Shown piece after piece: positions 37,250-47,543 of a stretch of DNA of 64,000 bases. A program made the translations under genes and the position numbers. Every line of letters begins with the position of its first letter. Positions within the stretch are counted from its first letter, which is position 1. Origin of the DNA: Gammaproteobacteria bacterium (GTDB lineage: Bacteria; Pseudomonadota; Gammaproteobacteria; Pseudomonadales; Halieaceae); the NCBI GenBank assembly GCA_030433415.1, contig JAUIMF010000001.1, positions 124,001 to 188,000 of the forward strand, read 5' to 3'. The notes under the pieces were generated by a model. The model ran no database searches, was not told where the DNA came from, and saw only the letters and a list, made by a program, of their open reading frames with translations.

Positions 37250-37477
37250 ATGGTTTTCGTTCTGGCATTTCTGGTGATGGCCGTCATCATGGCGGGTATG
37301 GCAATCGGTGCCATGGCGGGGCGTGGGCCCCTCAAGGGTTCCTGTGGTGGACTCTCTGCTGTAGGTATTGAGGGCCGCTGCGAGATTTGTGGCGATGACC
37401 CAAGCCTCTGTGAAGAGCAGAAGGAATCCGCCAACGCACCTGAATCACTGTTCTACGACGCGTCCTCGGGCAAATAA
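37250..37477 (+). CDS. nqrM: Na+-NQR maturation factor NqrM
   Basis: 75 residues from ATG 37250, behind GGGAGG. One membrane helix (VFVLAFLVMAVIMAGMAIGA) followed by a small Cys-rich tail: C at LKGSCGGL, then CEICGDDPSLCE. NqrM (DUF539) is needed to assemble the iron centre between NqrD and NqrE. It completes the eight-gene Na+-NQR unit. Confidence 0.92.
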   Translation: MVFVLAFLVMAVIMAGMAIGAMAGRGPLKGSCGGLSAVGIEGRCEICGDDPSLCEEQKESANAPESLFYDASSGK

Positions 37478-37488
37478 GGTTCGGTTAC

Positions 37489-38724
37489 TTGGTCGCGTTC
37501 ACGCGCTACCTGGGGCTGCGCTACAGCTTCAGCCGACAGCGTTCCCGTTTTACCACCCTGGTTTCGGCCGCTTCGATGCTCGGCATGGTGCTGGGTGTGG
37601 CCAGTCTGATAACCGTGCTATCGGTGATGAACGGCTTCGCTGCCGAGCTTCGCGGGCGAATCCTCGCGCTCGTGCCGCACGCGTACCTCGAGTACGCAGC
37701 GAACACCACTGCTGACGACAGGCAGGCGTTGGCCGAACGGGTCCAGAGCGATGCCGCCGTTGTCGCCAGTGCGCCCTTCCATCACGAGGTTGTGCTCCTG
37801 GCGGGGCCGTATGGGCGTCATGGTTCGCGCCTGACGGGCATCGACATCACCCGACAGGGTGACGTCGCTGGGCTGGACCGCGCGCTCCTGGCCGGTGAAC
37901 TTGGTAACCTCGATGAACCCTTTACCGTGATCCTTGGTGCGTCGCTGGCACGCATGCTTGGCGTCACCGTGGGTGACGATGTTCGCGTGATACTGCCGCG
38001 GGTTTCGGCGACGCCCCTGGGTGTATTTCCCCGCAGTCGCTCCCTGACGGTAACGGGTCTTTTTGAAGTTGGTGCGGAGCAGGACGCACGTCTCGCCTAC
38101 GTTTCCCTGGACAGCGCCCGCCGCTTGTTCCGCGACAGCGGCACCCAGGGTTTGCAGTTGCACCTGCAGGACCTGATGGAGGCGCCAGCGCTGGCAGCTC
38201 GTATGGCCGGGCAGGTTGCACCAGCGATCCTGAGGCCGTGGACAGAAACCCAGGGCTCGCTGTTTCGCGCCATACGGATGGAGAAGGTTACGGTGATGGT
38301 GCTGCTGCTCGGCGTGGTGCTCGTGGCGGCCTTCAACATTGTTTCGACACTGGTTATGGCAGTGACGGAAAAACGGCGGGATATCGCCGTACTGCGCACC
38401 ATGGGCGCTACACCCATGGAAATTGCCCGTATTTTTCTGGTGCAGGGCCTGTCGGTGGCGCTGCTGGGAGTCGCTGTCGGCACCTTACTCGGGGTGGTGT
38501 TGGCCCAGAACATCGCCGAAGTGGTCCATGCGATCGAGCGTATGGTGGGTGCACAGATCTTTGATCCCCAAGTGTATTTTATTTCTCGCTTGCCCTCGGA
38601 GTTGCGCTGGATGGATGTGCTGGTCGTAGCAGGTTGCAGCGTGCTCCTGAGCATTGTCGCGGTGCTGTATCCCGCCTGGAGAGCAAGTCGAATAGCCCCC
38701 GCGGAGGTGCTGCGTTATGAGTGA
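37489..38724 (+). CDS. lolC: Lipoprotein-releasing ABC transporter permease (LolC/E family)
   Basis: 411 residues. Start TTG 37489 with no strong ribosome-binding site, so the exact start is uncertain. FtsX/MacB-type permease: N-terminal helix ([22 protein letters not shown]), large periplasmic domain, and three C-terminal helices including [22 protein letters not shown]. LolC or LolE binds lipoproteins or LolA at the inner membrane. The conserved motif [20 protein letters not shown] is seen. Overlaps lolD by 8 nt. Confidence 0.88.
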   Translation: MVAFTRYLGLRYSFSRQRSRFTTLVSAASMLGMVLGVASLITVLSVMNGFAAELRGRILALVPHAYLEYAANTTADDRQALAERVQSDAAVVASAPFHHEVVLLAGPYGRHGSRLTGIDITRQGDVAGLDRALLAGELGNLDEPFTVILGASLARMLGVTVGDDVRVILPRVSATPLGVFPRSRSLTVTGLFEVGAEQDARLAYVSLDSARRLFRDSGTQGLQLHLQDLMEAPALAARMAGQVAPAILRPWTETQGSLFRAIRMEKVTVMVLLLGVVLVAAFNIVSTLVMAVTEKRRDIAVLRTMGATPMEIARIFLVQGLSVALLGVAVGTLLGVVLAQNIAEVVHAIERMVGAQIFDPQVYFISRLPSELRWMDVLVVAGCSVLLSIVAVLYPAWRASRIAPAEVLRYE

Positions 38725-39409
38725 AGTCGCGCTGCAGTGCGTTGATGTATGCAAGCACTATGCGGACGGTGAGCGGCGCGTGGACGTATTGCGTGGCGTT
38801 GATTTTCGGCTGGAGGCCGGTGAGAAGGTGGCCATTATCGGCGCCTCGGGATCAGGTAAGTCAACGCTGTTAAATCTGCTGGGTGGGCTCGATGTGGTGT
38901 CTGCAGGCCGCGTGGAACTGGCGGGTCGTGATCTGGCGTCGTTATCAGAAACGGAGCGCGCACGCTGGCGCAACCGCCATCTGGGCTTCGTCTACCAGTT
39001 TCACCACCTGTTGCCGGAGTTCTCCGCCCTCGAGAACGTTGCCATGCCGCAGTTGATCGCCGGTATAGCGCGCGGCGAGGCCCATAGCCGGGCCGCGGCG
39101 ATGCTCGAGGCCGTGGGGCTGGACCAGCGCGCCGAACACCGCCCAGGACACTTATCCGGTGGCGAGCGTCAGCGGGTCGCGATTGCCCGCAGCCTGATCA
39201 ATGCGCCCGGCTGTGTGCTCATGGATGAACCCACCGGCAATCTGGACCCCGAGGCGGCGTCGCAGGTGCTGGCGCTGGTCGATGCGCTGAGAGAGAACGA
39301 CAGTGCTTTTGTGGTGGTAACCCACGATGCTGACGTCGCTGCGCGAATGCAGCGGATATTGCGGCTGGAAAACGGTCAGTTGGTGCCCGTAGAGCAGGGC
39401 GCGACGTGA
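38717..39409 (+). CDS. lolD: Lipoprotein-releasing system ATPase LolD
   Basis: 230 residues, ABC ATPase: Walker [11 protein letters not shown]-loop [12 protein letters not shown], signature [16 protein letters not shown], Walker [15 protein letters not shown]-loop VVTHDAD. The Q-loop sequence FHHLLPEF is typical of LolD. It powers extraction of lipoproteins from the inner membrane to LolA. Flanked on both sides by permease genes. Confidence 0.95.
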   Translation: MSEVALQCVDVCKHYADGERRVDVLRGVDFRLEAGEKVAIIGASGSGKSTLLNLLGGLDVVSAGRVELAGRDLASLSETERARWRNRHLGFVYQFHHLLPEFSALENVAMPQLIAGIARGEAHSRAAAMLEAVGLDQRAEHRPGHLSGGERQRVAIARSLINAPGCVLMDEPTGNLDPEAASQVLALVDALRENDSAFVVVTHDADVAARMQRILRLENGQLVPVEQGAT

Positions 39410-40620
39410 GCAATCGGGAGCTATTGCGTATCGCCCTGCGTTACACGCTCGCATTCGGGCGTGGGCACCTTTCTGTATTTATGGCCGCGGTATCGGTAAC
39501 GGGGCTGGTACTGGGGACCGCATTGCTGCTCACGGTGCTGTCGGTCATGAACGGCTTCGAGCGCGAAATGCGGGATCGCATACTCGCGCTGGTGCCGCAC
39601 ATCACGGTACACACGCCCGCCGATGGGGGAGCACGGTACGACCTGTCGTCGTCGCTGGCTGCCATGTCGGGGGTCCTGGAGGTTTCGCCGTTCGTGAGTT
39701 TTGATGCGATGGTGGTGCGCGGGTCGGCGGTCACCGCGGTTGCCGGGCTGGGTGTGGATGGTTTGCCGGTGGGCGCTGCCGAGGGTATCGCTATCGACGA
39801 TCTGGCCGCCGGAGAGGTCATATTGGGTGATGCGGTGGCGGAACGCCTGGGTACGAGTGTTGGCGATCATGTGACGTTTATTGCTTCCCAGGACAGCGCG
39901 TTTCGGGCTGCAGCGATCACGTCCGAGCGCCTGCGGGTTGCGGCGGTGGTCGATACCGGTACGGAGCTGGACGAGGCGCTGGCGCTGTTGTCATTGCCGG
40001 ATGCATCCAGGCTCGCTGGTCTGGATGGTGGAATCAGTGGTCTGCGTGTGCGTCTGGAGGACCCGTTCAGCGTGGATGAGCGCCTTCCCCAGCTTCGTCG
40101 GGCGTTGACGCCGGGTTCCTATGCGACGACCTGGCGCCTGACGCACGGCAACCTGTATGCCGCGATCAAGCTGTCGCGTGATCTGGTGGTGCTGCTGCTC
40201 ACGTCCATCATTGGTGTAGCGGCGTTCAACGTGGTGTCGGCCCTTGTGCTTATCGTGATCGATCAGCGTGGTTCGATTGCCATTTTGCGAACGCTGGGGG
40301 CATCGCCGGGTGCAATGGCGCGCCTGTTTCTGATTCAGGGCCTGTTGATCGGTGTGGTGGGCTCCGCGATCGGCTGTGCCGTCGGTGCGCTCTTGAGCCT
40401 CAGTCTGCCATCGATGATTGCCTGGCTCGAAGGCATGCTGCAACTGCAGTTTCTCAATACCGACGTCTACCCGGTGTCATTCATACCCGTGGATCTTCGC
40501 GGTGCAGACCTACTGCTCATTGCCGGCGTTGCCGTGGTGATGTGCATGATCGCGGCGCTGTATCCGGCGCTGCGGGCGGCGCGTCTTGCGCCGGCCCAGG
40601 TCCTGCATCAGGACCTCTGA
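39406..40620 (+). CDS. lolE: Lipoprotein-releasing ABC transporter permease (LolE/C family)
   Basis: 404 residues from GTG 39406, overlapping the lolD stop (GTGA). Same architecture as the first permease ([48 protein letters not shown]), so the system is a LolC/LolE heterodimer with LolD. Which of the two is LolC and which LolE is not certain from sequence alone. Its 3' end overlaps the convergent DUF2062 gene by 13 bp. Confidence 0.88.
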   Translation: MSNRELLRIALRYTLAFGRGHLSVFMAAVSVTGLVLGTALLLTVLSVMNGFEREMRDRILALVPHITVHTPADGGARYDLSSSLAAMSGVLEVSPFVSFDAMVVRGSAVTAVAGLGVDGLPVGAAEGIAIDDLAAGEVILGDAVAERLGTSVGDHVTFIASQDSAFRAAAITSERLRVAAVVDTGTELDEALALLSLPDASRLAGLDGGISGLRVRLEDPFSVDERLPQLRRALTPGSYATTWRLTHGNLYAAIKLSRDLVVLLLTSIIGVAAFNVVSALVLIVIDQRGSIAILRTLGASPGAMARLFLIQGLLIGVVGSAIGCAVGALLSLSLPSMIAWLEGMLQLQFLNTDVYPVSFIPVDLRGADLLLIAGVAVVMCMIAALYPALRAARLAPAQVLHQDL

Positions 40621-41132
40621 CGTCGCGCAGCCTTGCGCCGCCGCCAATGCCGTATCACGCGAATACGCCAGAGCACATTCACCACGAAGTAACCCAGGCT
40701 GCCAAAGAACAATCCGCACAGTACGCAGCCCACGGCCAGGGGCTTCCACACCCGTAGCAGTCCAGTCTGAAACCACTCCAGGGTCAGGGCAAACTCTACA
40801 TCCTTGACGGGTACGTCGATCACCAGCGCACCGACCTGGTAAGAAAGGTAGAAAATCGCCGGAACGGTCAGCGGATTGGTAATCCACACCAGACCAACGG
40901 ACAGCGGGAGATTACAGCGCAGCAGTACGGCGCCCAGGGCTGCGAGCAGCATCTGTCCGGGAACGGGTATGAACGCGAGGAAGAGTCCAACAAAAAAGGC
41001 CATGGAGGCCGAGTAGCGGTTGATGTGCCAGAGGTTGCCCTCGTAGACCCACTCTCCCAGTACATCCAGGTGGCCCTGGCGCCGCAGGCTGGCGGGGGAG
41101 GGAAGAATACTCTTGAGCGTTTTTCTTGGCAT
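40608..41132 (-). CDS. DUF2062 membrane protein
   Basis: 174 residues, DUF2062: basic N-terminus, then GNLWHINRYSASMAFFVGLFLAFIPVPGQMLLAA (read in parts), VWITNPLTVPAIFYLSYQVG with the conserved NP pair, and a final helix VGCVLCGLFFGSLGYFVVNV before a strongly basic tail ([14 protein letters not shown]). The function is unknown. Divergent from comEC. Confidence 0.88.
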   Translation of the reverse strand: MPRKTLKSILPSPASLRRQGHLDVLGEWVYEGNLWHINRYSASMAFFVGLFLAFIPVPGQMLLAALGAVLLRCNLPLSVGLVWITNPLTVPAIFYLSYQVGALVIDVPVKDVEFALTLEWFQTGLLRVWKPLAVGCVLCGLFFGSLGYFVVNVLWRIRVIRHWRRRKAARRQRS

Positions 41133-41236
41133 TGAGCGTTGGTCGCTTTTGCTGTTCCTGGCTCTGTTTCAGCGTGGTTGACTGAGCACAATTCAAAGCC
41201 ACGCACACGCGGGACAATTATGCCGCCGGCACGGGC

Positions 41237-43687
41237 GTGAGAACAGCACCACTCGCTCTGGCTGCCGTGGTCATTCTGGTTGCCATCATCGTGCTGCACA
41301 CGCCCTGGGTGCCACCGGTGTGGAGTCTGTTTGTGCTCCTGGGAGTGGCGTTTGCCGTCCAGCGGGCAATGGCTGAACGCTGGCCTGGTACTCTGTCGGT
41401 TGTCGTTATTATCTCTGGTCTGACCCTCCTGCCGGCTTCACTGTGGTGGTCCAGCCTGTTGCCCGAGAGTTGCGAGCGAAGGGAGCTACAGGTCCGAGGC
41501 CGGGTGCACGGCTTGCCACAGGTCGTTGAGGGGCGTTCGGGGGAACCGGCCCTGGCGATGGAGTTCACGCTTACCGACGTGAGTGACATCGAGTGCGCCG
41601 GCCCCCGCAGGGCGCGCATTACAGTCTATGCGCGGGAGCATGCTCCGCCGCTTGCGGCCATCGAGGCCGGTGATGAACTGGTACTGCGGGTCCGTTTGCG
41701 GCGGCCGTGGGGGAGCGTCAATCCCGCCGCGTTGCAGGGCGAACGACGGTATTTTGTTGCCGGCATTCACGCCATGGGCAGCGCCTCGGAAATCCTGATG
41801 CACCGAAAATCCGAAGCCGTTGGCATGGCGCTTGTTCATCGTCTGCGAGCACGATTTTCCAGGGCACTGCGCGAGGACCGGGGTACAGATGCGGGAGCGT
41901 TGCTGAGCGCGCTGGCCGTCGGTGATCGGCGCTTTATGAGCGCCGGGCATTGGGAGCGGTTGCGACGGTTTGGTCTTACGCACTTGCTGGTGATCTCGGG
42001 GCTGCACATCAGCCTGGCTGCGATCTGTGGGTGGTTTCTGGGGCGCGTTCTGATGTTGCCGCTGATGGTGGTGAGTGCAGGGAGTGGGTTGTCGCAGCTG
42101 CGGTCCCTGGGCGGCGCTGGCGGCGCACTGGTGTGTGGAGTGGCTTATGCGCTCATGGCGGGACTGACGCTGCCAACGCAACGTGCGTTGATTATGGTCA
42201 CGCTGGCGCTGCTGCCGCCTTTGCTGGGACGCCGCATTGATCGCGGCCGAATTCTGGGCTTCGCGATTCTCGCCCTGTGGGGTGTCAGTCCCGCGAGTGT
42301 TCTTGGGCCCAGCTTCGCACTGTCTGTTGGAGCGGTAGTATTACTGCTCTGGTTCAGTCTCTGGCAGGGGGAGCTCTCTGCCTGGCGTCAGGCGATCAAT
42401 GTCCAGGGGTTCATTATTCTGGCCATGGTTCCCATGAGCCTGTTCTGGTTTCAGTCGACGTCCTCAGCGGCTGCGCTGATCAATCTGATTGCTGTGCCAC
42501 TGGTCACCTGGGTGCTGGTTCCCATGCTGCTGGCGGCGGGCCTTTTGGCCCTGATTCACGTTCAACTGGCACAGGTCGTTACGGGCTCCGCGGCAGGCAT
42601 TATTGATTATTCCTGGCAGCTCCTAGCCAACCTTGAAACCCTGGGCGGCGAGCCGAGAGGTGCCTTCGCGGGTATCAGCGTGGCCCCAGCGCTGGGCAGC
42701 CTTCTCAGTCTTCTCTGCGCGGCGCTGTTGCTACCTCTACCGAAAACCAAATATCGGTTGCTGTTGATCGGCTTGCTCGCGTCACCGGTGTTGTTCCAGC
42801 TACAGGGCCGTGTCAGTGAAGCAGGCAGAATCACAATATTTGATGTCGGCCAGGGCACCTCGGTATTCGTGGAGGCTCGGGGGAAAACGATGCTCTACGA
42901 CACCGCGGGTCTCACGGGGTCTGGTCAGCCCCGGGCCCGACATACGGTGCTGCCCTGGCTTCTATCGCGGAACCTGCGGTCTTTGGATCTGCTCGTGGTA
43001 AGCCACGAGGACAGTGATCACAGCGGCGGTGAAGCGCTGCTTCGAGATTTCACCCCGCCCAGAATTCTTCGCCGCGGTCACGCACCCGATTCCCAGGATC
43101 GTTGTCGTGCAGGCGAAGTCCTCAGTCTCACACCCGATTTCGAATTGCGGTTTCTCTCACTGGAGTTCTCCGGCGACACCGATAACAACACGTCGTGTGT
43201 GGTGATGGTCACGTTGTACGGTTATCGATTGCTTCTGCCCGGTGATATCGATCAGCGCCGTGAGAGGGAACTGGTGGCCTACTGGGGACGGGAGCTTGAA
43301 GCCGACCTGCTGCTGGCAGGGCATCACGGCTCCGGTTCATCCACCGGACGGCTGTGGTTGCGCACCGTGGCACCCCGGCAGGTGGTCGTGAGTGCGGGTC
43401 GTGCCAACACCTTTGGCCATCCTGCGGCGCGCGTGGTGGCTGACGTGAACGCCGCAGGTGCGGACCTGTTATCGACGGCGGTCAGCGGTGCTCTGGTGTT
43501 TACGGTAGACAACCGGGGGCGGGTTCGCTGTAGGCGTACGCGGCATCGAAACGGTCCATTCTGGCGCGGGGGCAGGGAACCGCGTGACTGTACTGCGGTC
43601 AACTACGAGGTGGTCGCGGCACCCCCGACGGCAACCAACACAACAACCAACACAACAAGCAACACAACAACCAATGCAACACCCTAA
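41237..43687 (+). CDS. comEC: DNA internalization competence protein ComEC/Rec2
   Basis: 816 residues. N-terminal helices and DUF4131 soluble domain, the Competence core (GALLSALAVGDRRFMSAGHWERLRR; LLVISGLHISLAAICG), about ten helices, and a C-terminal metallo-beta-lactamase-like domain (VSHEDSDHSGG; LAGHHGSGSSTG). It forms the inner-membrane channel for transforming DNA. Start GTG 41237 has no clear ribosome-binding site. The last 16 residues are an odd Thr/Asn repeat encoded by 12-bp tandem units. Confidence 0.92.
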   Translation: MRTAPLALAAVVILVAIIVLHTPWVPPVWSLFVLLGVAFAVQRAMAERWPGTLSVVVIISGLTLLPASLWWSSLLPESCERRELQVRGRVHGLPQVVEGRSGEPALAMEFTLTDVSDIECAGPRRARITVYAREHAPPLAAIEAGDELVLRVRLRRPWGSVNPAALQGERRYFVAGIHAMGSASEILMHRKSEAVGMALVHRLRARFSRALREDRGTDAGALLSALAVGDRRFMSAGHWERLRRFGLTHLLVISGLHISLAAICGWFLGRVLMLPLMVVSAGSGLSQLRSLGGAGGALVCGVAYALMAGLTLPTQRALIMVTLALLPPLLGRRIDRGRILGFAILALWGVSPASVLGPSFALSVGAVVLLLWFSLWQGELSAWRQAINVQGFIILAMVPMSLFWFQSTSSAAALINLIAVPLVTWVLVPMLLAAGLLALIHVQLAQVVTGSAAGIIDYSWQLLANLETLGGEPRGAFAGISVAPALGSLLSLLCAALLLPLPKTKYRLLLIGLLASPVLFQLQGRVSEAGRITIFDVGQGTSVFVEARGKTMLYDTAGLTGSGQPRARHTVLPWLLSRNLRSLDLLVVSHEDSDHSGGEALLRDFTPPRILRRGHAPDSQDRCRAGEVLSLTPDFELRFLSLEFSGDTDNNTSCVVMVTLYGYRLLLPGDIDQRRERELVAYWGRELEADLLLAGHHGSGSSTGRLWLRTVAPRQVVVSAGRANTFGHPAARVVADVNAAGADLLSTAVSGALVFTVDNRGRVRCRRTRHRNGPFWRGGREPRDCTAVNYEVVAAPPTATNTTTNTTSNTTTNATP
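43637..43684 (+). repeat. Four 12-bp tandem units in the comEC 3' end
   Basis: AACACAACAACC (43637-43648), AACACAACAAGC, AACACAACAACC and AATGCAACACCC (to 43684) directly precede the stop codon. They give a Thr/Asn tail on ComEC. The units are a multiple of three, so copy-number changes keep the frame. Confidence 0.85.
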
Positions 43688-43736
43688 GCAGGGGTTCGCA
43701 CAGGTATACTTCGCGGGACAGCTAAGGAGTGATCGC

Positions 43737-44357
43737 GTGCTTGAATTGGTAACAGCCGGTGGCTGGCTGATGGTGATTATCATCGCCTGCTCCGTGGTGG
43801 CCATCGCCATCTGTATTGAACGTTTTTATGTGCTCAACGCGCGGCGAATTGCGCCGCCCCATCTGCTGGCATCGGTCTGGAAACAACTCAAGGCAGGCGA
43901 GATGGATTCCACCAAACTGCGCACGCTGCGAGATTCGTCACCCCTTGGGCGGATTCTCGCTGCCGGCCTCGCCAACTCTCATCACGGACGCGACGTGATG
44001 AAAGAGAGCATCGAAGAAGCCGCCGGACACGTCGTGCACGATCTTGAACGCTACCTCAATACCCTGGGCACGATCGCTGCCATTGCTCCGCTGCTGGGCC
44101 TGCTCGGTACCGTGATGGGTATGATCCGCGTATTTGCCGAAATCATGTCCCAGGGCACAGGCAATGCCAGCGCCCTGGCCGGGGGTATCTCTGAGGCGTT
44201 GATTACGACCGCGGCAGGTCTGTGTGTGGCGATTCCTGCGCTGGTCATGCATCGCTACTTCAGTGGCCGTATCGATGCGATCGTGGTCGAACTCGAACAA
44301 CAGACCATCAAGCTAGTGGATGCACTGCACGCACAAGAGGAGCGGGGCGCAGCGTGA
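43737..44357 (+). CDS. exbB: ExbB/TolQ-family proton channel
   Basis: 206 residues from GTG 43737 behind TAAGGAG. MotA/TolQ/ExbB core: first helix GGWLMVIIIACSVVAIAICIERF, then GTIAAIAPLLGLLGTVMGMI and ALITTAAGLCVAIPALVMHRYF. It works with ExbD to energise outer-membrane transport or envelope processes. The comEC - exbB - exbD - lpxK order is that of Pseudomonas. Confidence 0.9.
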   Translation: MLELVTAGGWLMVIIIACSVVAIAICIERFYVLNARRIAPPHLLASVWKQLKAGEMDSTKLRTLRDSSPLGRILAAGLANSHHGRDVMKESIEEAAGHVVHDLERYLNTLGTIAAIAPLLGLLGTVMGMIRVFAEIMSQGTGNASALAGGISEALITTAAGLCVAIPALVMHRYFSGRIDAIVVELEQQTIKLVDALHAQEERGAA

Positions 44358-44776
44358 AGTTTCGCCGCCAGAGCCGCGAGGAACTCAGCGTCAACCTGAC
44401 ACCACTGATCGACGTGGTGTTTCTGTTGCTGATCTTTTTTATGGTGTCGACGACCTTCACGCGCGAGACCCAGCTATCGGTGGATCTACCCGAAGCGTCG
44501 GGGCTGGCGCGAGACGAAGTCGATCAGCAGGTCGAAATACTCATTGATGAATCGGGCCAGTACCGCGTGAACGGCAGGCCCCTGGTAGACCAGCGCCTGC
44601 GCACACTGCAGGCGGCGATCTATGAGATTTCCAATGGCGATACCACGCTTCCCCTGGTGATTTCTGCTGACGCCCAGGCGGCGCATCAGTCGGTGGTACG
44701 GGCCATGGACGCGGCGGGCCAGATGGGCTTCAGTCGCCTTTCCATCGCGTCGATCCAACCTCCCCGGGAGCCCTAG
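44354..44776 (+). CDS. exbD: ExbD/TolR-family protein
   Basis: 140 residues from GTG 44354 overlapping the exbB stop (GTGA). Single anchor helix with the essential Asp: LTPLIDVVFLLLIFFMVSTTF (read from residue 14, Asp at about 19). Periplasmic domain with PLVISADAQAAHQSVVRAMDAAGQMG. It transduces the proton motive force with ExbB. Confidence 0.92.
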   Translation: MKFRRQSREELSVNLTPLIDVVFLLLIFFMVSTTFTRETQLSVDLPEASGLARDEVDQQVEILIDESGQYRVNGRPLVDQRLRTLQAAIYEISNGDTTLPLVISADAQAAHQSVVRAMDAAGQMGFSRLSIASIQPPREP

Positions 44777-44779
44777 GCG

Positions 44780-45790
44780 GTGACGGACCGCTGGGTGCAT
44801 GCCATTGAGAAAGCCTGGCTGGCGCCACCGCGCCTGCTGTTGTTGTTGCTGCCGCTGGAATGGGTGTTCGCCGCACTGACGGCGCTGCGACGACTGGCTT
44901 ATCGACGAGGTTGGCGTAAATCCAGCCAACCGGGCGTGCCGGTGGTCGTGGTAGGTAATCTTCTGGTGGGCGGTACGGGCAAAACACCGGTCGTGATTGC
45001 TCTGGTTCAGTCGCTTGAAGAGAGCGGCATGCGCGTGGCGGTGGTGAGTCGAGGCTACGGCGGTAGTTATACCGGTGTGCAGCGGGTCCACGGGCATAGC
45101 GATGCGCAGCAGGTGGGCGATGAAGCGTTGCTCATCGCTCGAAGTATTGGCGGACCCGTGTACGTGGCCCGGGATCGGGCGTCGGCAGCACAGGCGGCGG
45201 CTGCAGAGGGGGTGGGGCTGATCGTCTGCGATGACGGACTTCAGCACTATGCCCTGAGTCGTGATATCGAGGTTGTAACGATCGACAGCGACATTGGATT
45301 TGGCAACGGTCATTTGTTGCCCGTGGGTCCGCTACGCGAGCCACGGCGACGTCTTGCGAGCGTAGATTTTCTTCTAGAGCGCGGTGGGCAGGATCCATTT
45401 ACAGGACTAGGCTTTAAACCCATCCGCTTTTGTCGTTTGGGCTCGGACGAAGTGCGCCCTCTGAATGCACCCGAGTTTGCCACGGGTGTGCATGCGCTGG
45501 CCGCCATCGCCCGTCCCGGACGCTTCTTCGATACGCTTGAAGAACTGGATATTCCCACGCAAACCCACGCCCTGAAGGACCACGAGGCGCTCTCGAACGA
45601 ATTGCTCGCGAGCCTGGCTGACAAGCCGCTGCTCATGACGTCAAAGGACGCCGTGAAATGTACTCCCGATGCCCATCCCGATGCCTGGGTCCTTGAGATG
45701 GCGGTGGTGTTCCCCAAGGGGTTTGTCAGTGCGCTGCACTCTCGTCTTGCTACGCTTACCAACGACCTTGCCCCGGAGGGCGCTTCATGA
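44780..45790 (+). CDS. lpxK: Tetraacyldisaccharide 4'-kinase
   Basis: 336 residues, GTG start. LpxK phosphorylates the 4'-position of the lipid A precursor at the inner membrane. N-terminal membrane helix ([19 protein letters not shown]), Walker [14 protein letters not shown], then [30 protein letters not shown]. Overlaps kdsB by 4 nt. Confidence 0.96.
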   Translation: MTDRWVHAIEKAWLAPPRLLLLLLPLEWVFAALTALRRLAYRRGWRKSSQPGVPVVVVGNLLVGGTGKTPVVIALVQSLEESGMRVAVVSRGYGGSYTGVQRVHGHSDAQQVGDEALLIARSIGGPVYVARDRASAAQAAAAEGVGLIVCDDGLQHYALSRDIEVVTIDSDIGFGNGHLLPVGPLREPRRRLASVDFLLERGGQDPFTGLGFKPIRFCRLGSDEVRPLNAPEFATGVHALAAIARPGRFFDTLEELDIPTQTHALKDHEALSNELLASLADKPLLMTSKDAVKCTPDAHPDAWVLEMAVVFPKGFVSALHSRLATLTNDLAPEGAS

Positions 45791-46536
45791 GTTTTCTCGT
45801 GGTTATTCCCGCTCGCTATGCGTCGACGCGTTTGCCGGGCAAACCGCTACAGCAGATTGGTTCCAAGCCCATGGTTCAGCATGTCTGGAAGCGGGCCGGT
45901 CTCTCGTCGGCAGATCGCGTTGTAGTGGCTACCGATCACGACGAGATTGCGCAGGCTTGTGCCGGGTTTGGTGCAGAATGCCTTATGACCCGCCCGGATC
46001 ATCCCAGCGGGACCGACCGGCTGGCAGAGGTGGTGGATCGCCTGGAGCTCGACGACGAGCATATTGTTGTGAACGTACAGGGAGACGAGCCGCTGATTCC
46101 CGCTGAAGTCATCGAGCAGGTAGCCGAAAATCTGGCGCACCACAGCTCGGCCAGCATCGCCACGCTGTGCGAGGCCATCGACGACCCGGCGGTGCTGCTT
46201 GATCCCAATGCAGTGAAAGTGGTTTTTGATGCCAAAGGGATGGCGCTGTATTTCAGTCGCGCCTGCATTCCCTGGCCGAGGGATCACGATTTTGATAGTG
46301 GCACCATGCCCGCCGGCAAGTGGTATCGGCATTTGGGACTATACGCCTATCGGGCAGGCTTTCTTCGCCGCTATCGCACCTGGAGCCCCGCACCGCTGGA
46401 AACCCTGGAGTCACTGGAGCAATTGCGTGCCCTGTTTCAGGGGGAGGGCATTCACGTTGCCGAAGCGGTAGCGCGCGTACCGGGCGGCGTCGATACTCCC
46501 GAAGATCTGGAAGCGGTGCGTCAACTCATCGCATGA
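45787..46536 (+). CDS. kdsB: CMP-Kdo synthetase (3-deoxy-manno-octulosonate cytidylyltransferase)
   Basis: 249 residues. Activates Kdo with CTP for lipopolysaccharide core synthesis. N-terminal nucleotide site [44 protein letters not shown] and [11 protein letters not shown]. Its stop overlaps the murB start (ATGA). The low-molecular-weight phosphatase gene often found between kdsB and murB is absent. Confidence 0.97.
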   Translation: MSFLVVIPARYASTRLPGKPLQQIGSKPMVQHVWKRAGLSSADRVVVATDHDEIAQACAGFGAECLMTRPDHPSGTDRLAEVVDRLELDDEHIVVNVQGDEPLIPAEVIEQVAENLAHHSSASIATLCEAIDDPAVLLDPNAVKVVFDAKGMALYFSRACIPWPRDHDFDSGTMPAGKWYRHLGLYAYRAGFLRRYRTWSPAPLETLESLEQLRALFQGEGIHVAEAVARVPGGVDTPEDLEAVRQLIA

Positions 46537-47543
46537 CCTCGCTGCAGTACAACCGGCAGTTGCCGAATACGCTTGCGCTGCCCTGCGCTGCCGACACACT
46601 GTGCGTGAGTGGCATAGAGCAGGCCCGCGATGCCGTGCGCCTCGCCAGAGCGCTCGGGCGTAGCCTGCTGCCGTTGGGGGAGGGCAGCAACGTCGTGTTG
46701 CCCGGCGCCCTGCAGGGCATCGCCCTGTATGTGACTGACAAGTCCGTACACGAGGTTGGGCGGGACAACGAATTTGTGACGCTGCGAGTAGGCGCAGGAC
46801 ACGCCTGGCACGCGTTCGTCTGCACTACCGTCGCCGAGGGTTACGTAGGGCTTGAGAATCTTGCCCTGATACCCGGCACCGTCGGTGCCGCGCCAATACA
46901 GAACATCGGAGCCTACGGACGCGAAGTCGCTGCGTTTATTGATGCGGTTCACGGCGTCGATTTGCACAGCGGTGACTCCCGCTCGCTGAACGCCGCGCAG
47001 TGCGAGTTCAGTTATCGCCACAGCGTATTCAAGGGGGCGCTGCGAGATCGCTTTCTGATCTGCGCCGTAGACTTTCGTCTGTCGAAGCACGCTGCGCTCG
47101 ACACCCACTACCCAGCGCTGGCGACGCAGCTTGATGGACAGGCGCCGCTGAGTGCACAGCAGGTGCTCGACGCGGTGGTTGCCCTGCGTCGCCAACGACT
47201 GCCGGATCCCGAACTCGAGCCCAATGTCGGGAGCTTCTTCAAAAACCCGGTGGTCGACGCGACATGGCTTCGCAACGTCGATGGCGGCACGCGAATGCCG
47301 CAGTACCCGCAACCCGATGGACGTATCAAGCTGTCGGCAGCCTGGCTTATCGATCACTGCGGCCTCAAAGGACTGCGCGAAGGAGGCGCCTGCATTGCTT
47401 CACGTCATGCCCTGGTGATCACTAATCGCGGAGGGGCAACGCAGCGCGATGTGCTGACGCTCGCCGAGCGTGTGGTGCACGCGGTGCAACAGCGCTACGG
47501 CCTGACGCTGGAAATGGAGCCTCGGGTGTACGGCGATGCCTGA
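46533..47543 (+). CDS. murB: UDP-N-acetylenolpyruvoylglucosamine reductase
   Basis: 336 residues from ATG 46533, type I (E. coli-like) MurB. FAD-binding [13 protein letters not shown], the region [20 protein letters not shown], catalytic Ser in [10 protein letters not shown], and the C-terminal [12 protein letters not shown]. It completes UDP-MurNAc synthesis for peptidoglycan. Overlaps uvrC by 8 nt. Confidence 0.96.
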   Translation: MTSLQYNRQLPNTLALPCAADTLCVSGIEQARDAVRLARALGRSLLPLGEGSNVVLPGALQGIALYVTDKSVHEVGRDNEFVTLRVGAGHAWHAFVCTTVAEGYVGLENLALIPGTVGAAPIQNIGAYGREVAAFIDAVHGVDLHSGDSRSLNAAQCEFSYRHSVFKGALRDRFLICAVDFRLSKHAALDTHYPALATQLDGQAPLSAQQVLDAVVALRRQRLPDPELEPNVGSFFKNPVVDATWLRNVDGGTRMPQYPQPDGRIKLSAAWLIDHCGLKGLREGGACIASRHALVITNRGGATQRDVLTLAERVVHAVQQRYGLTLEMEPRVYGDA

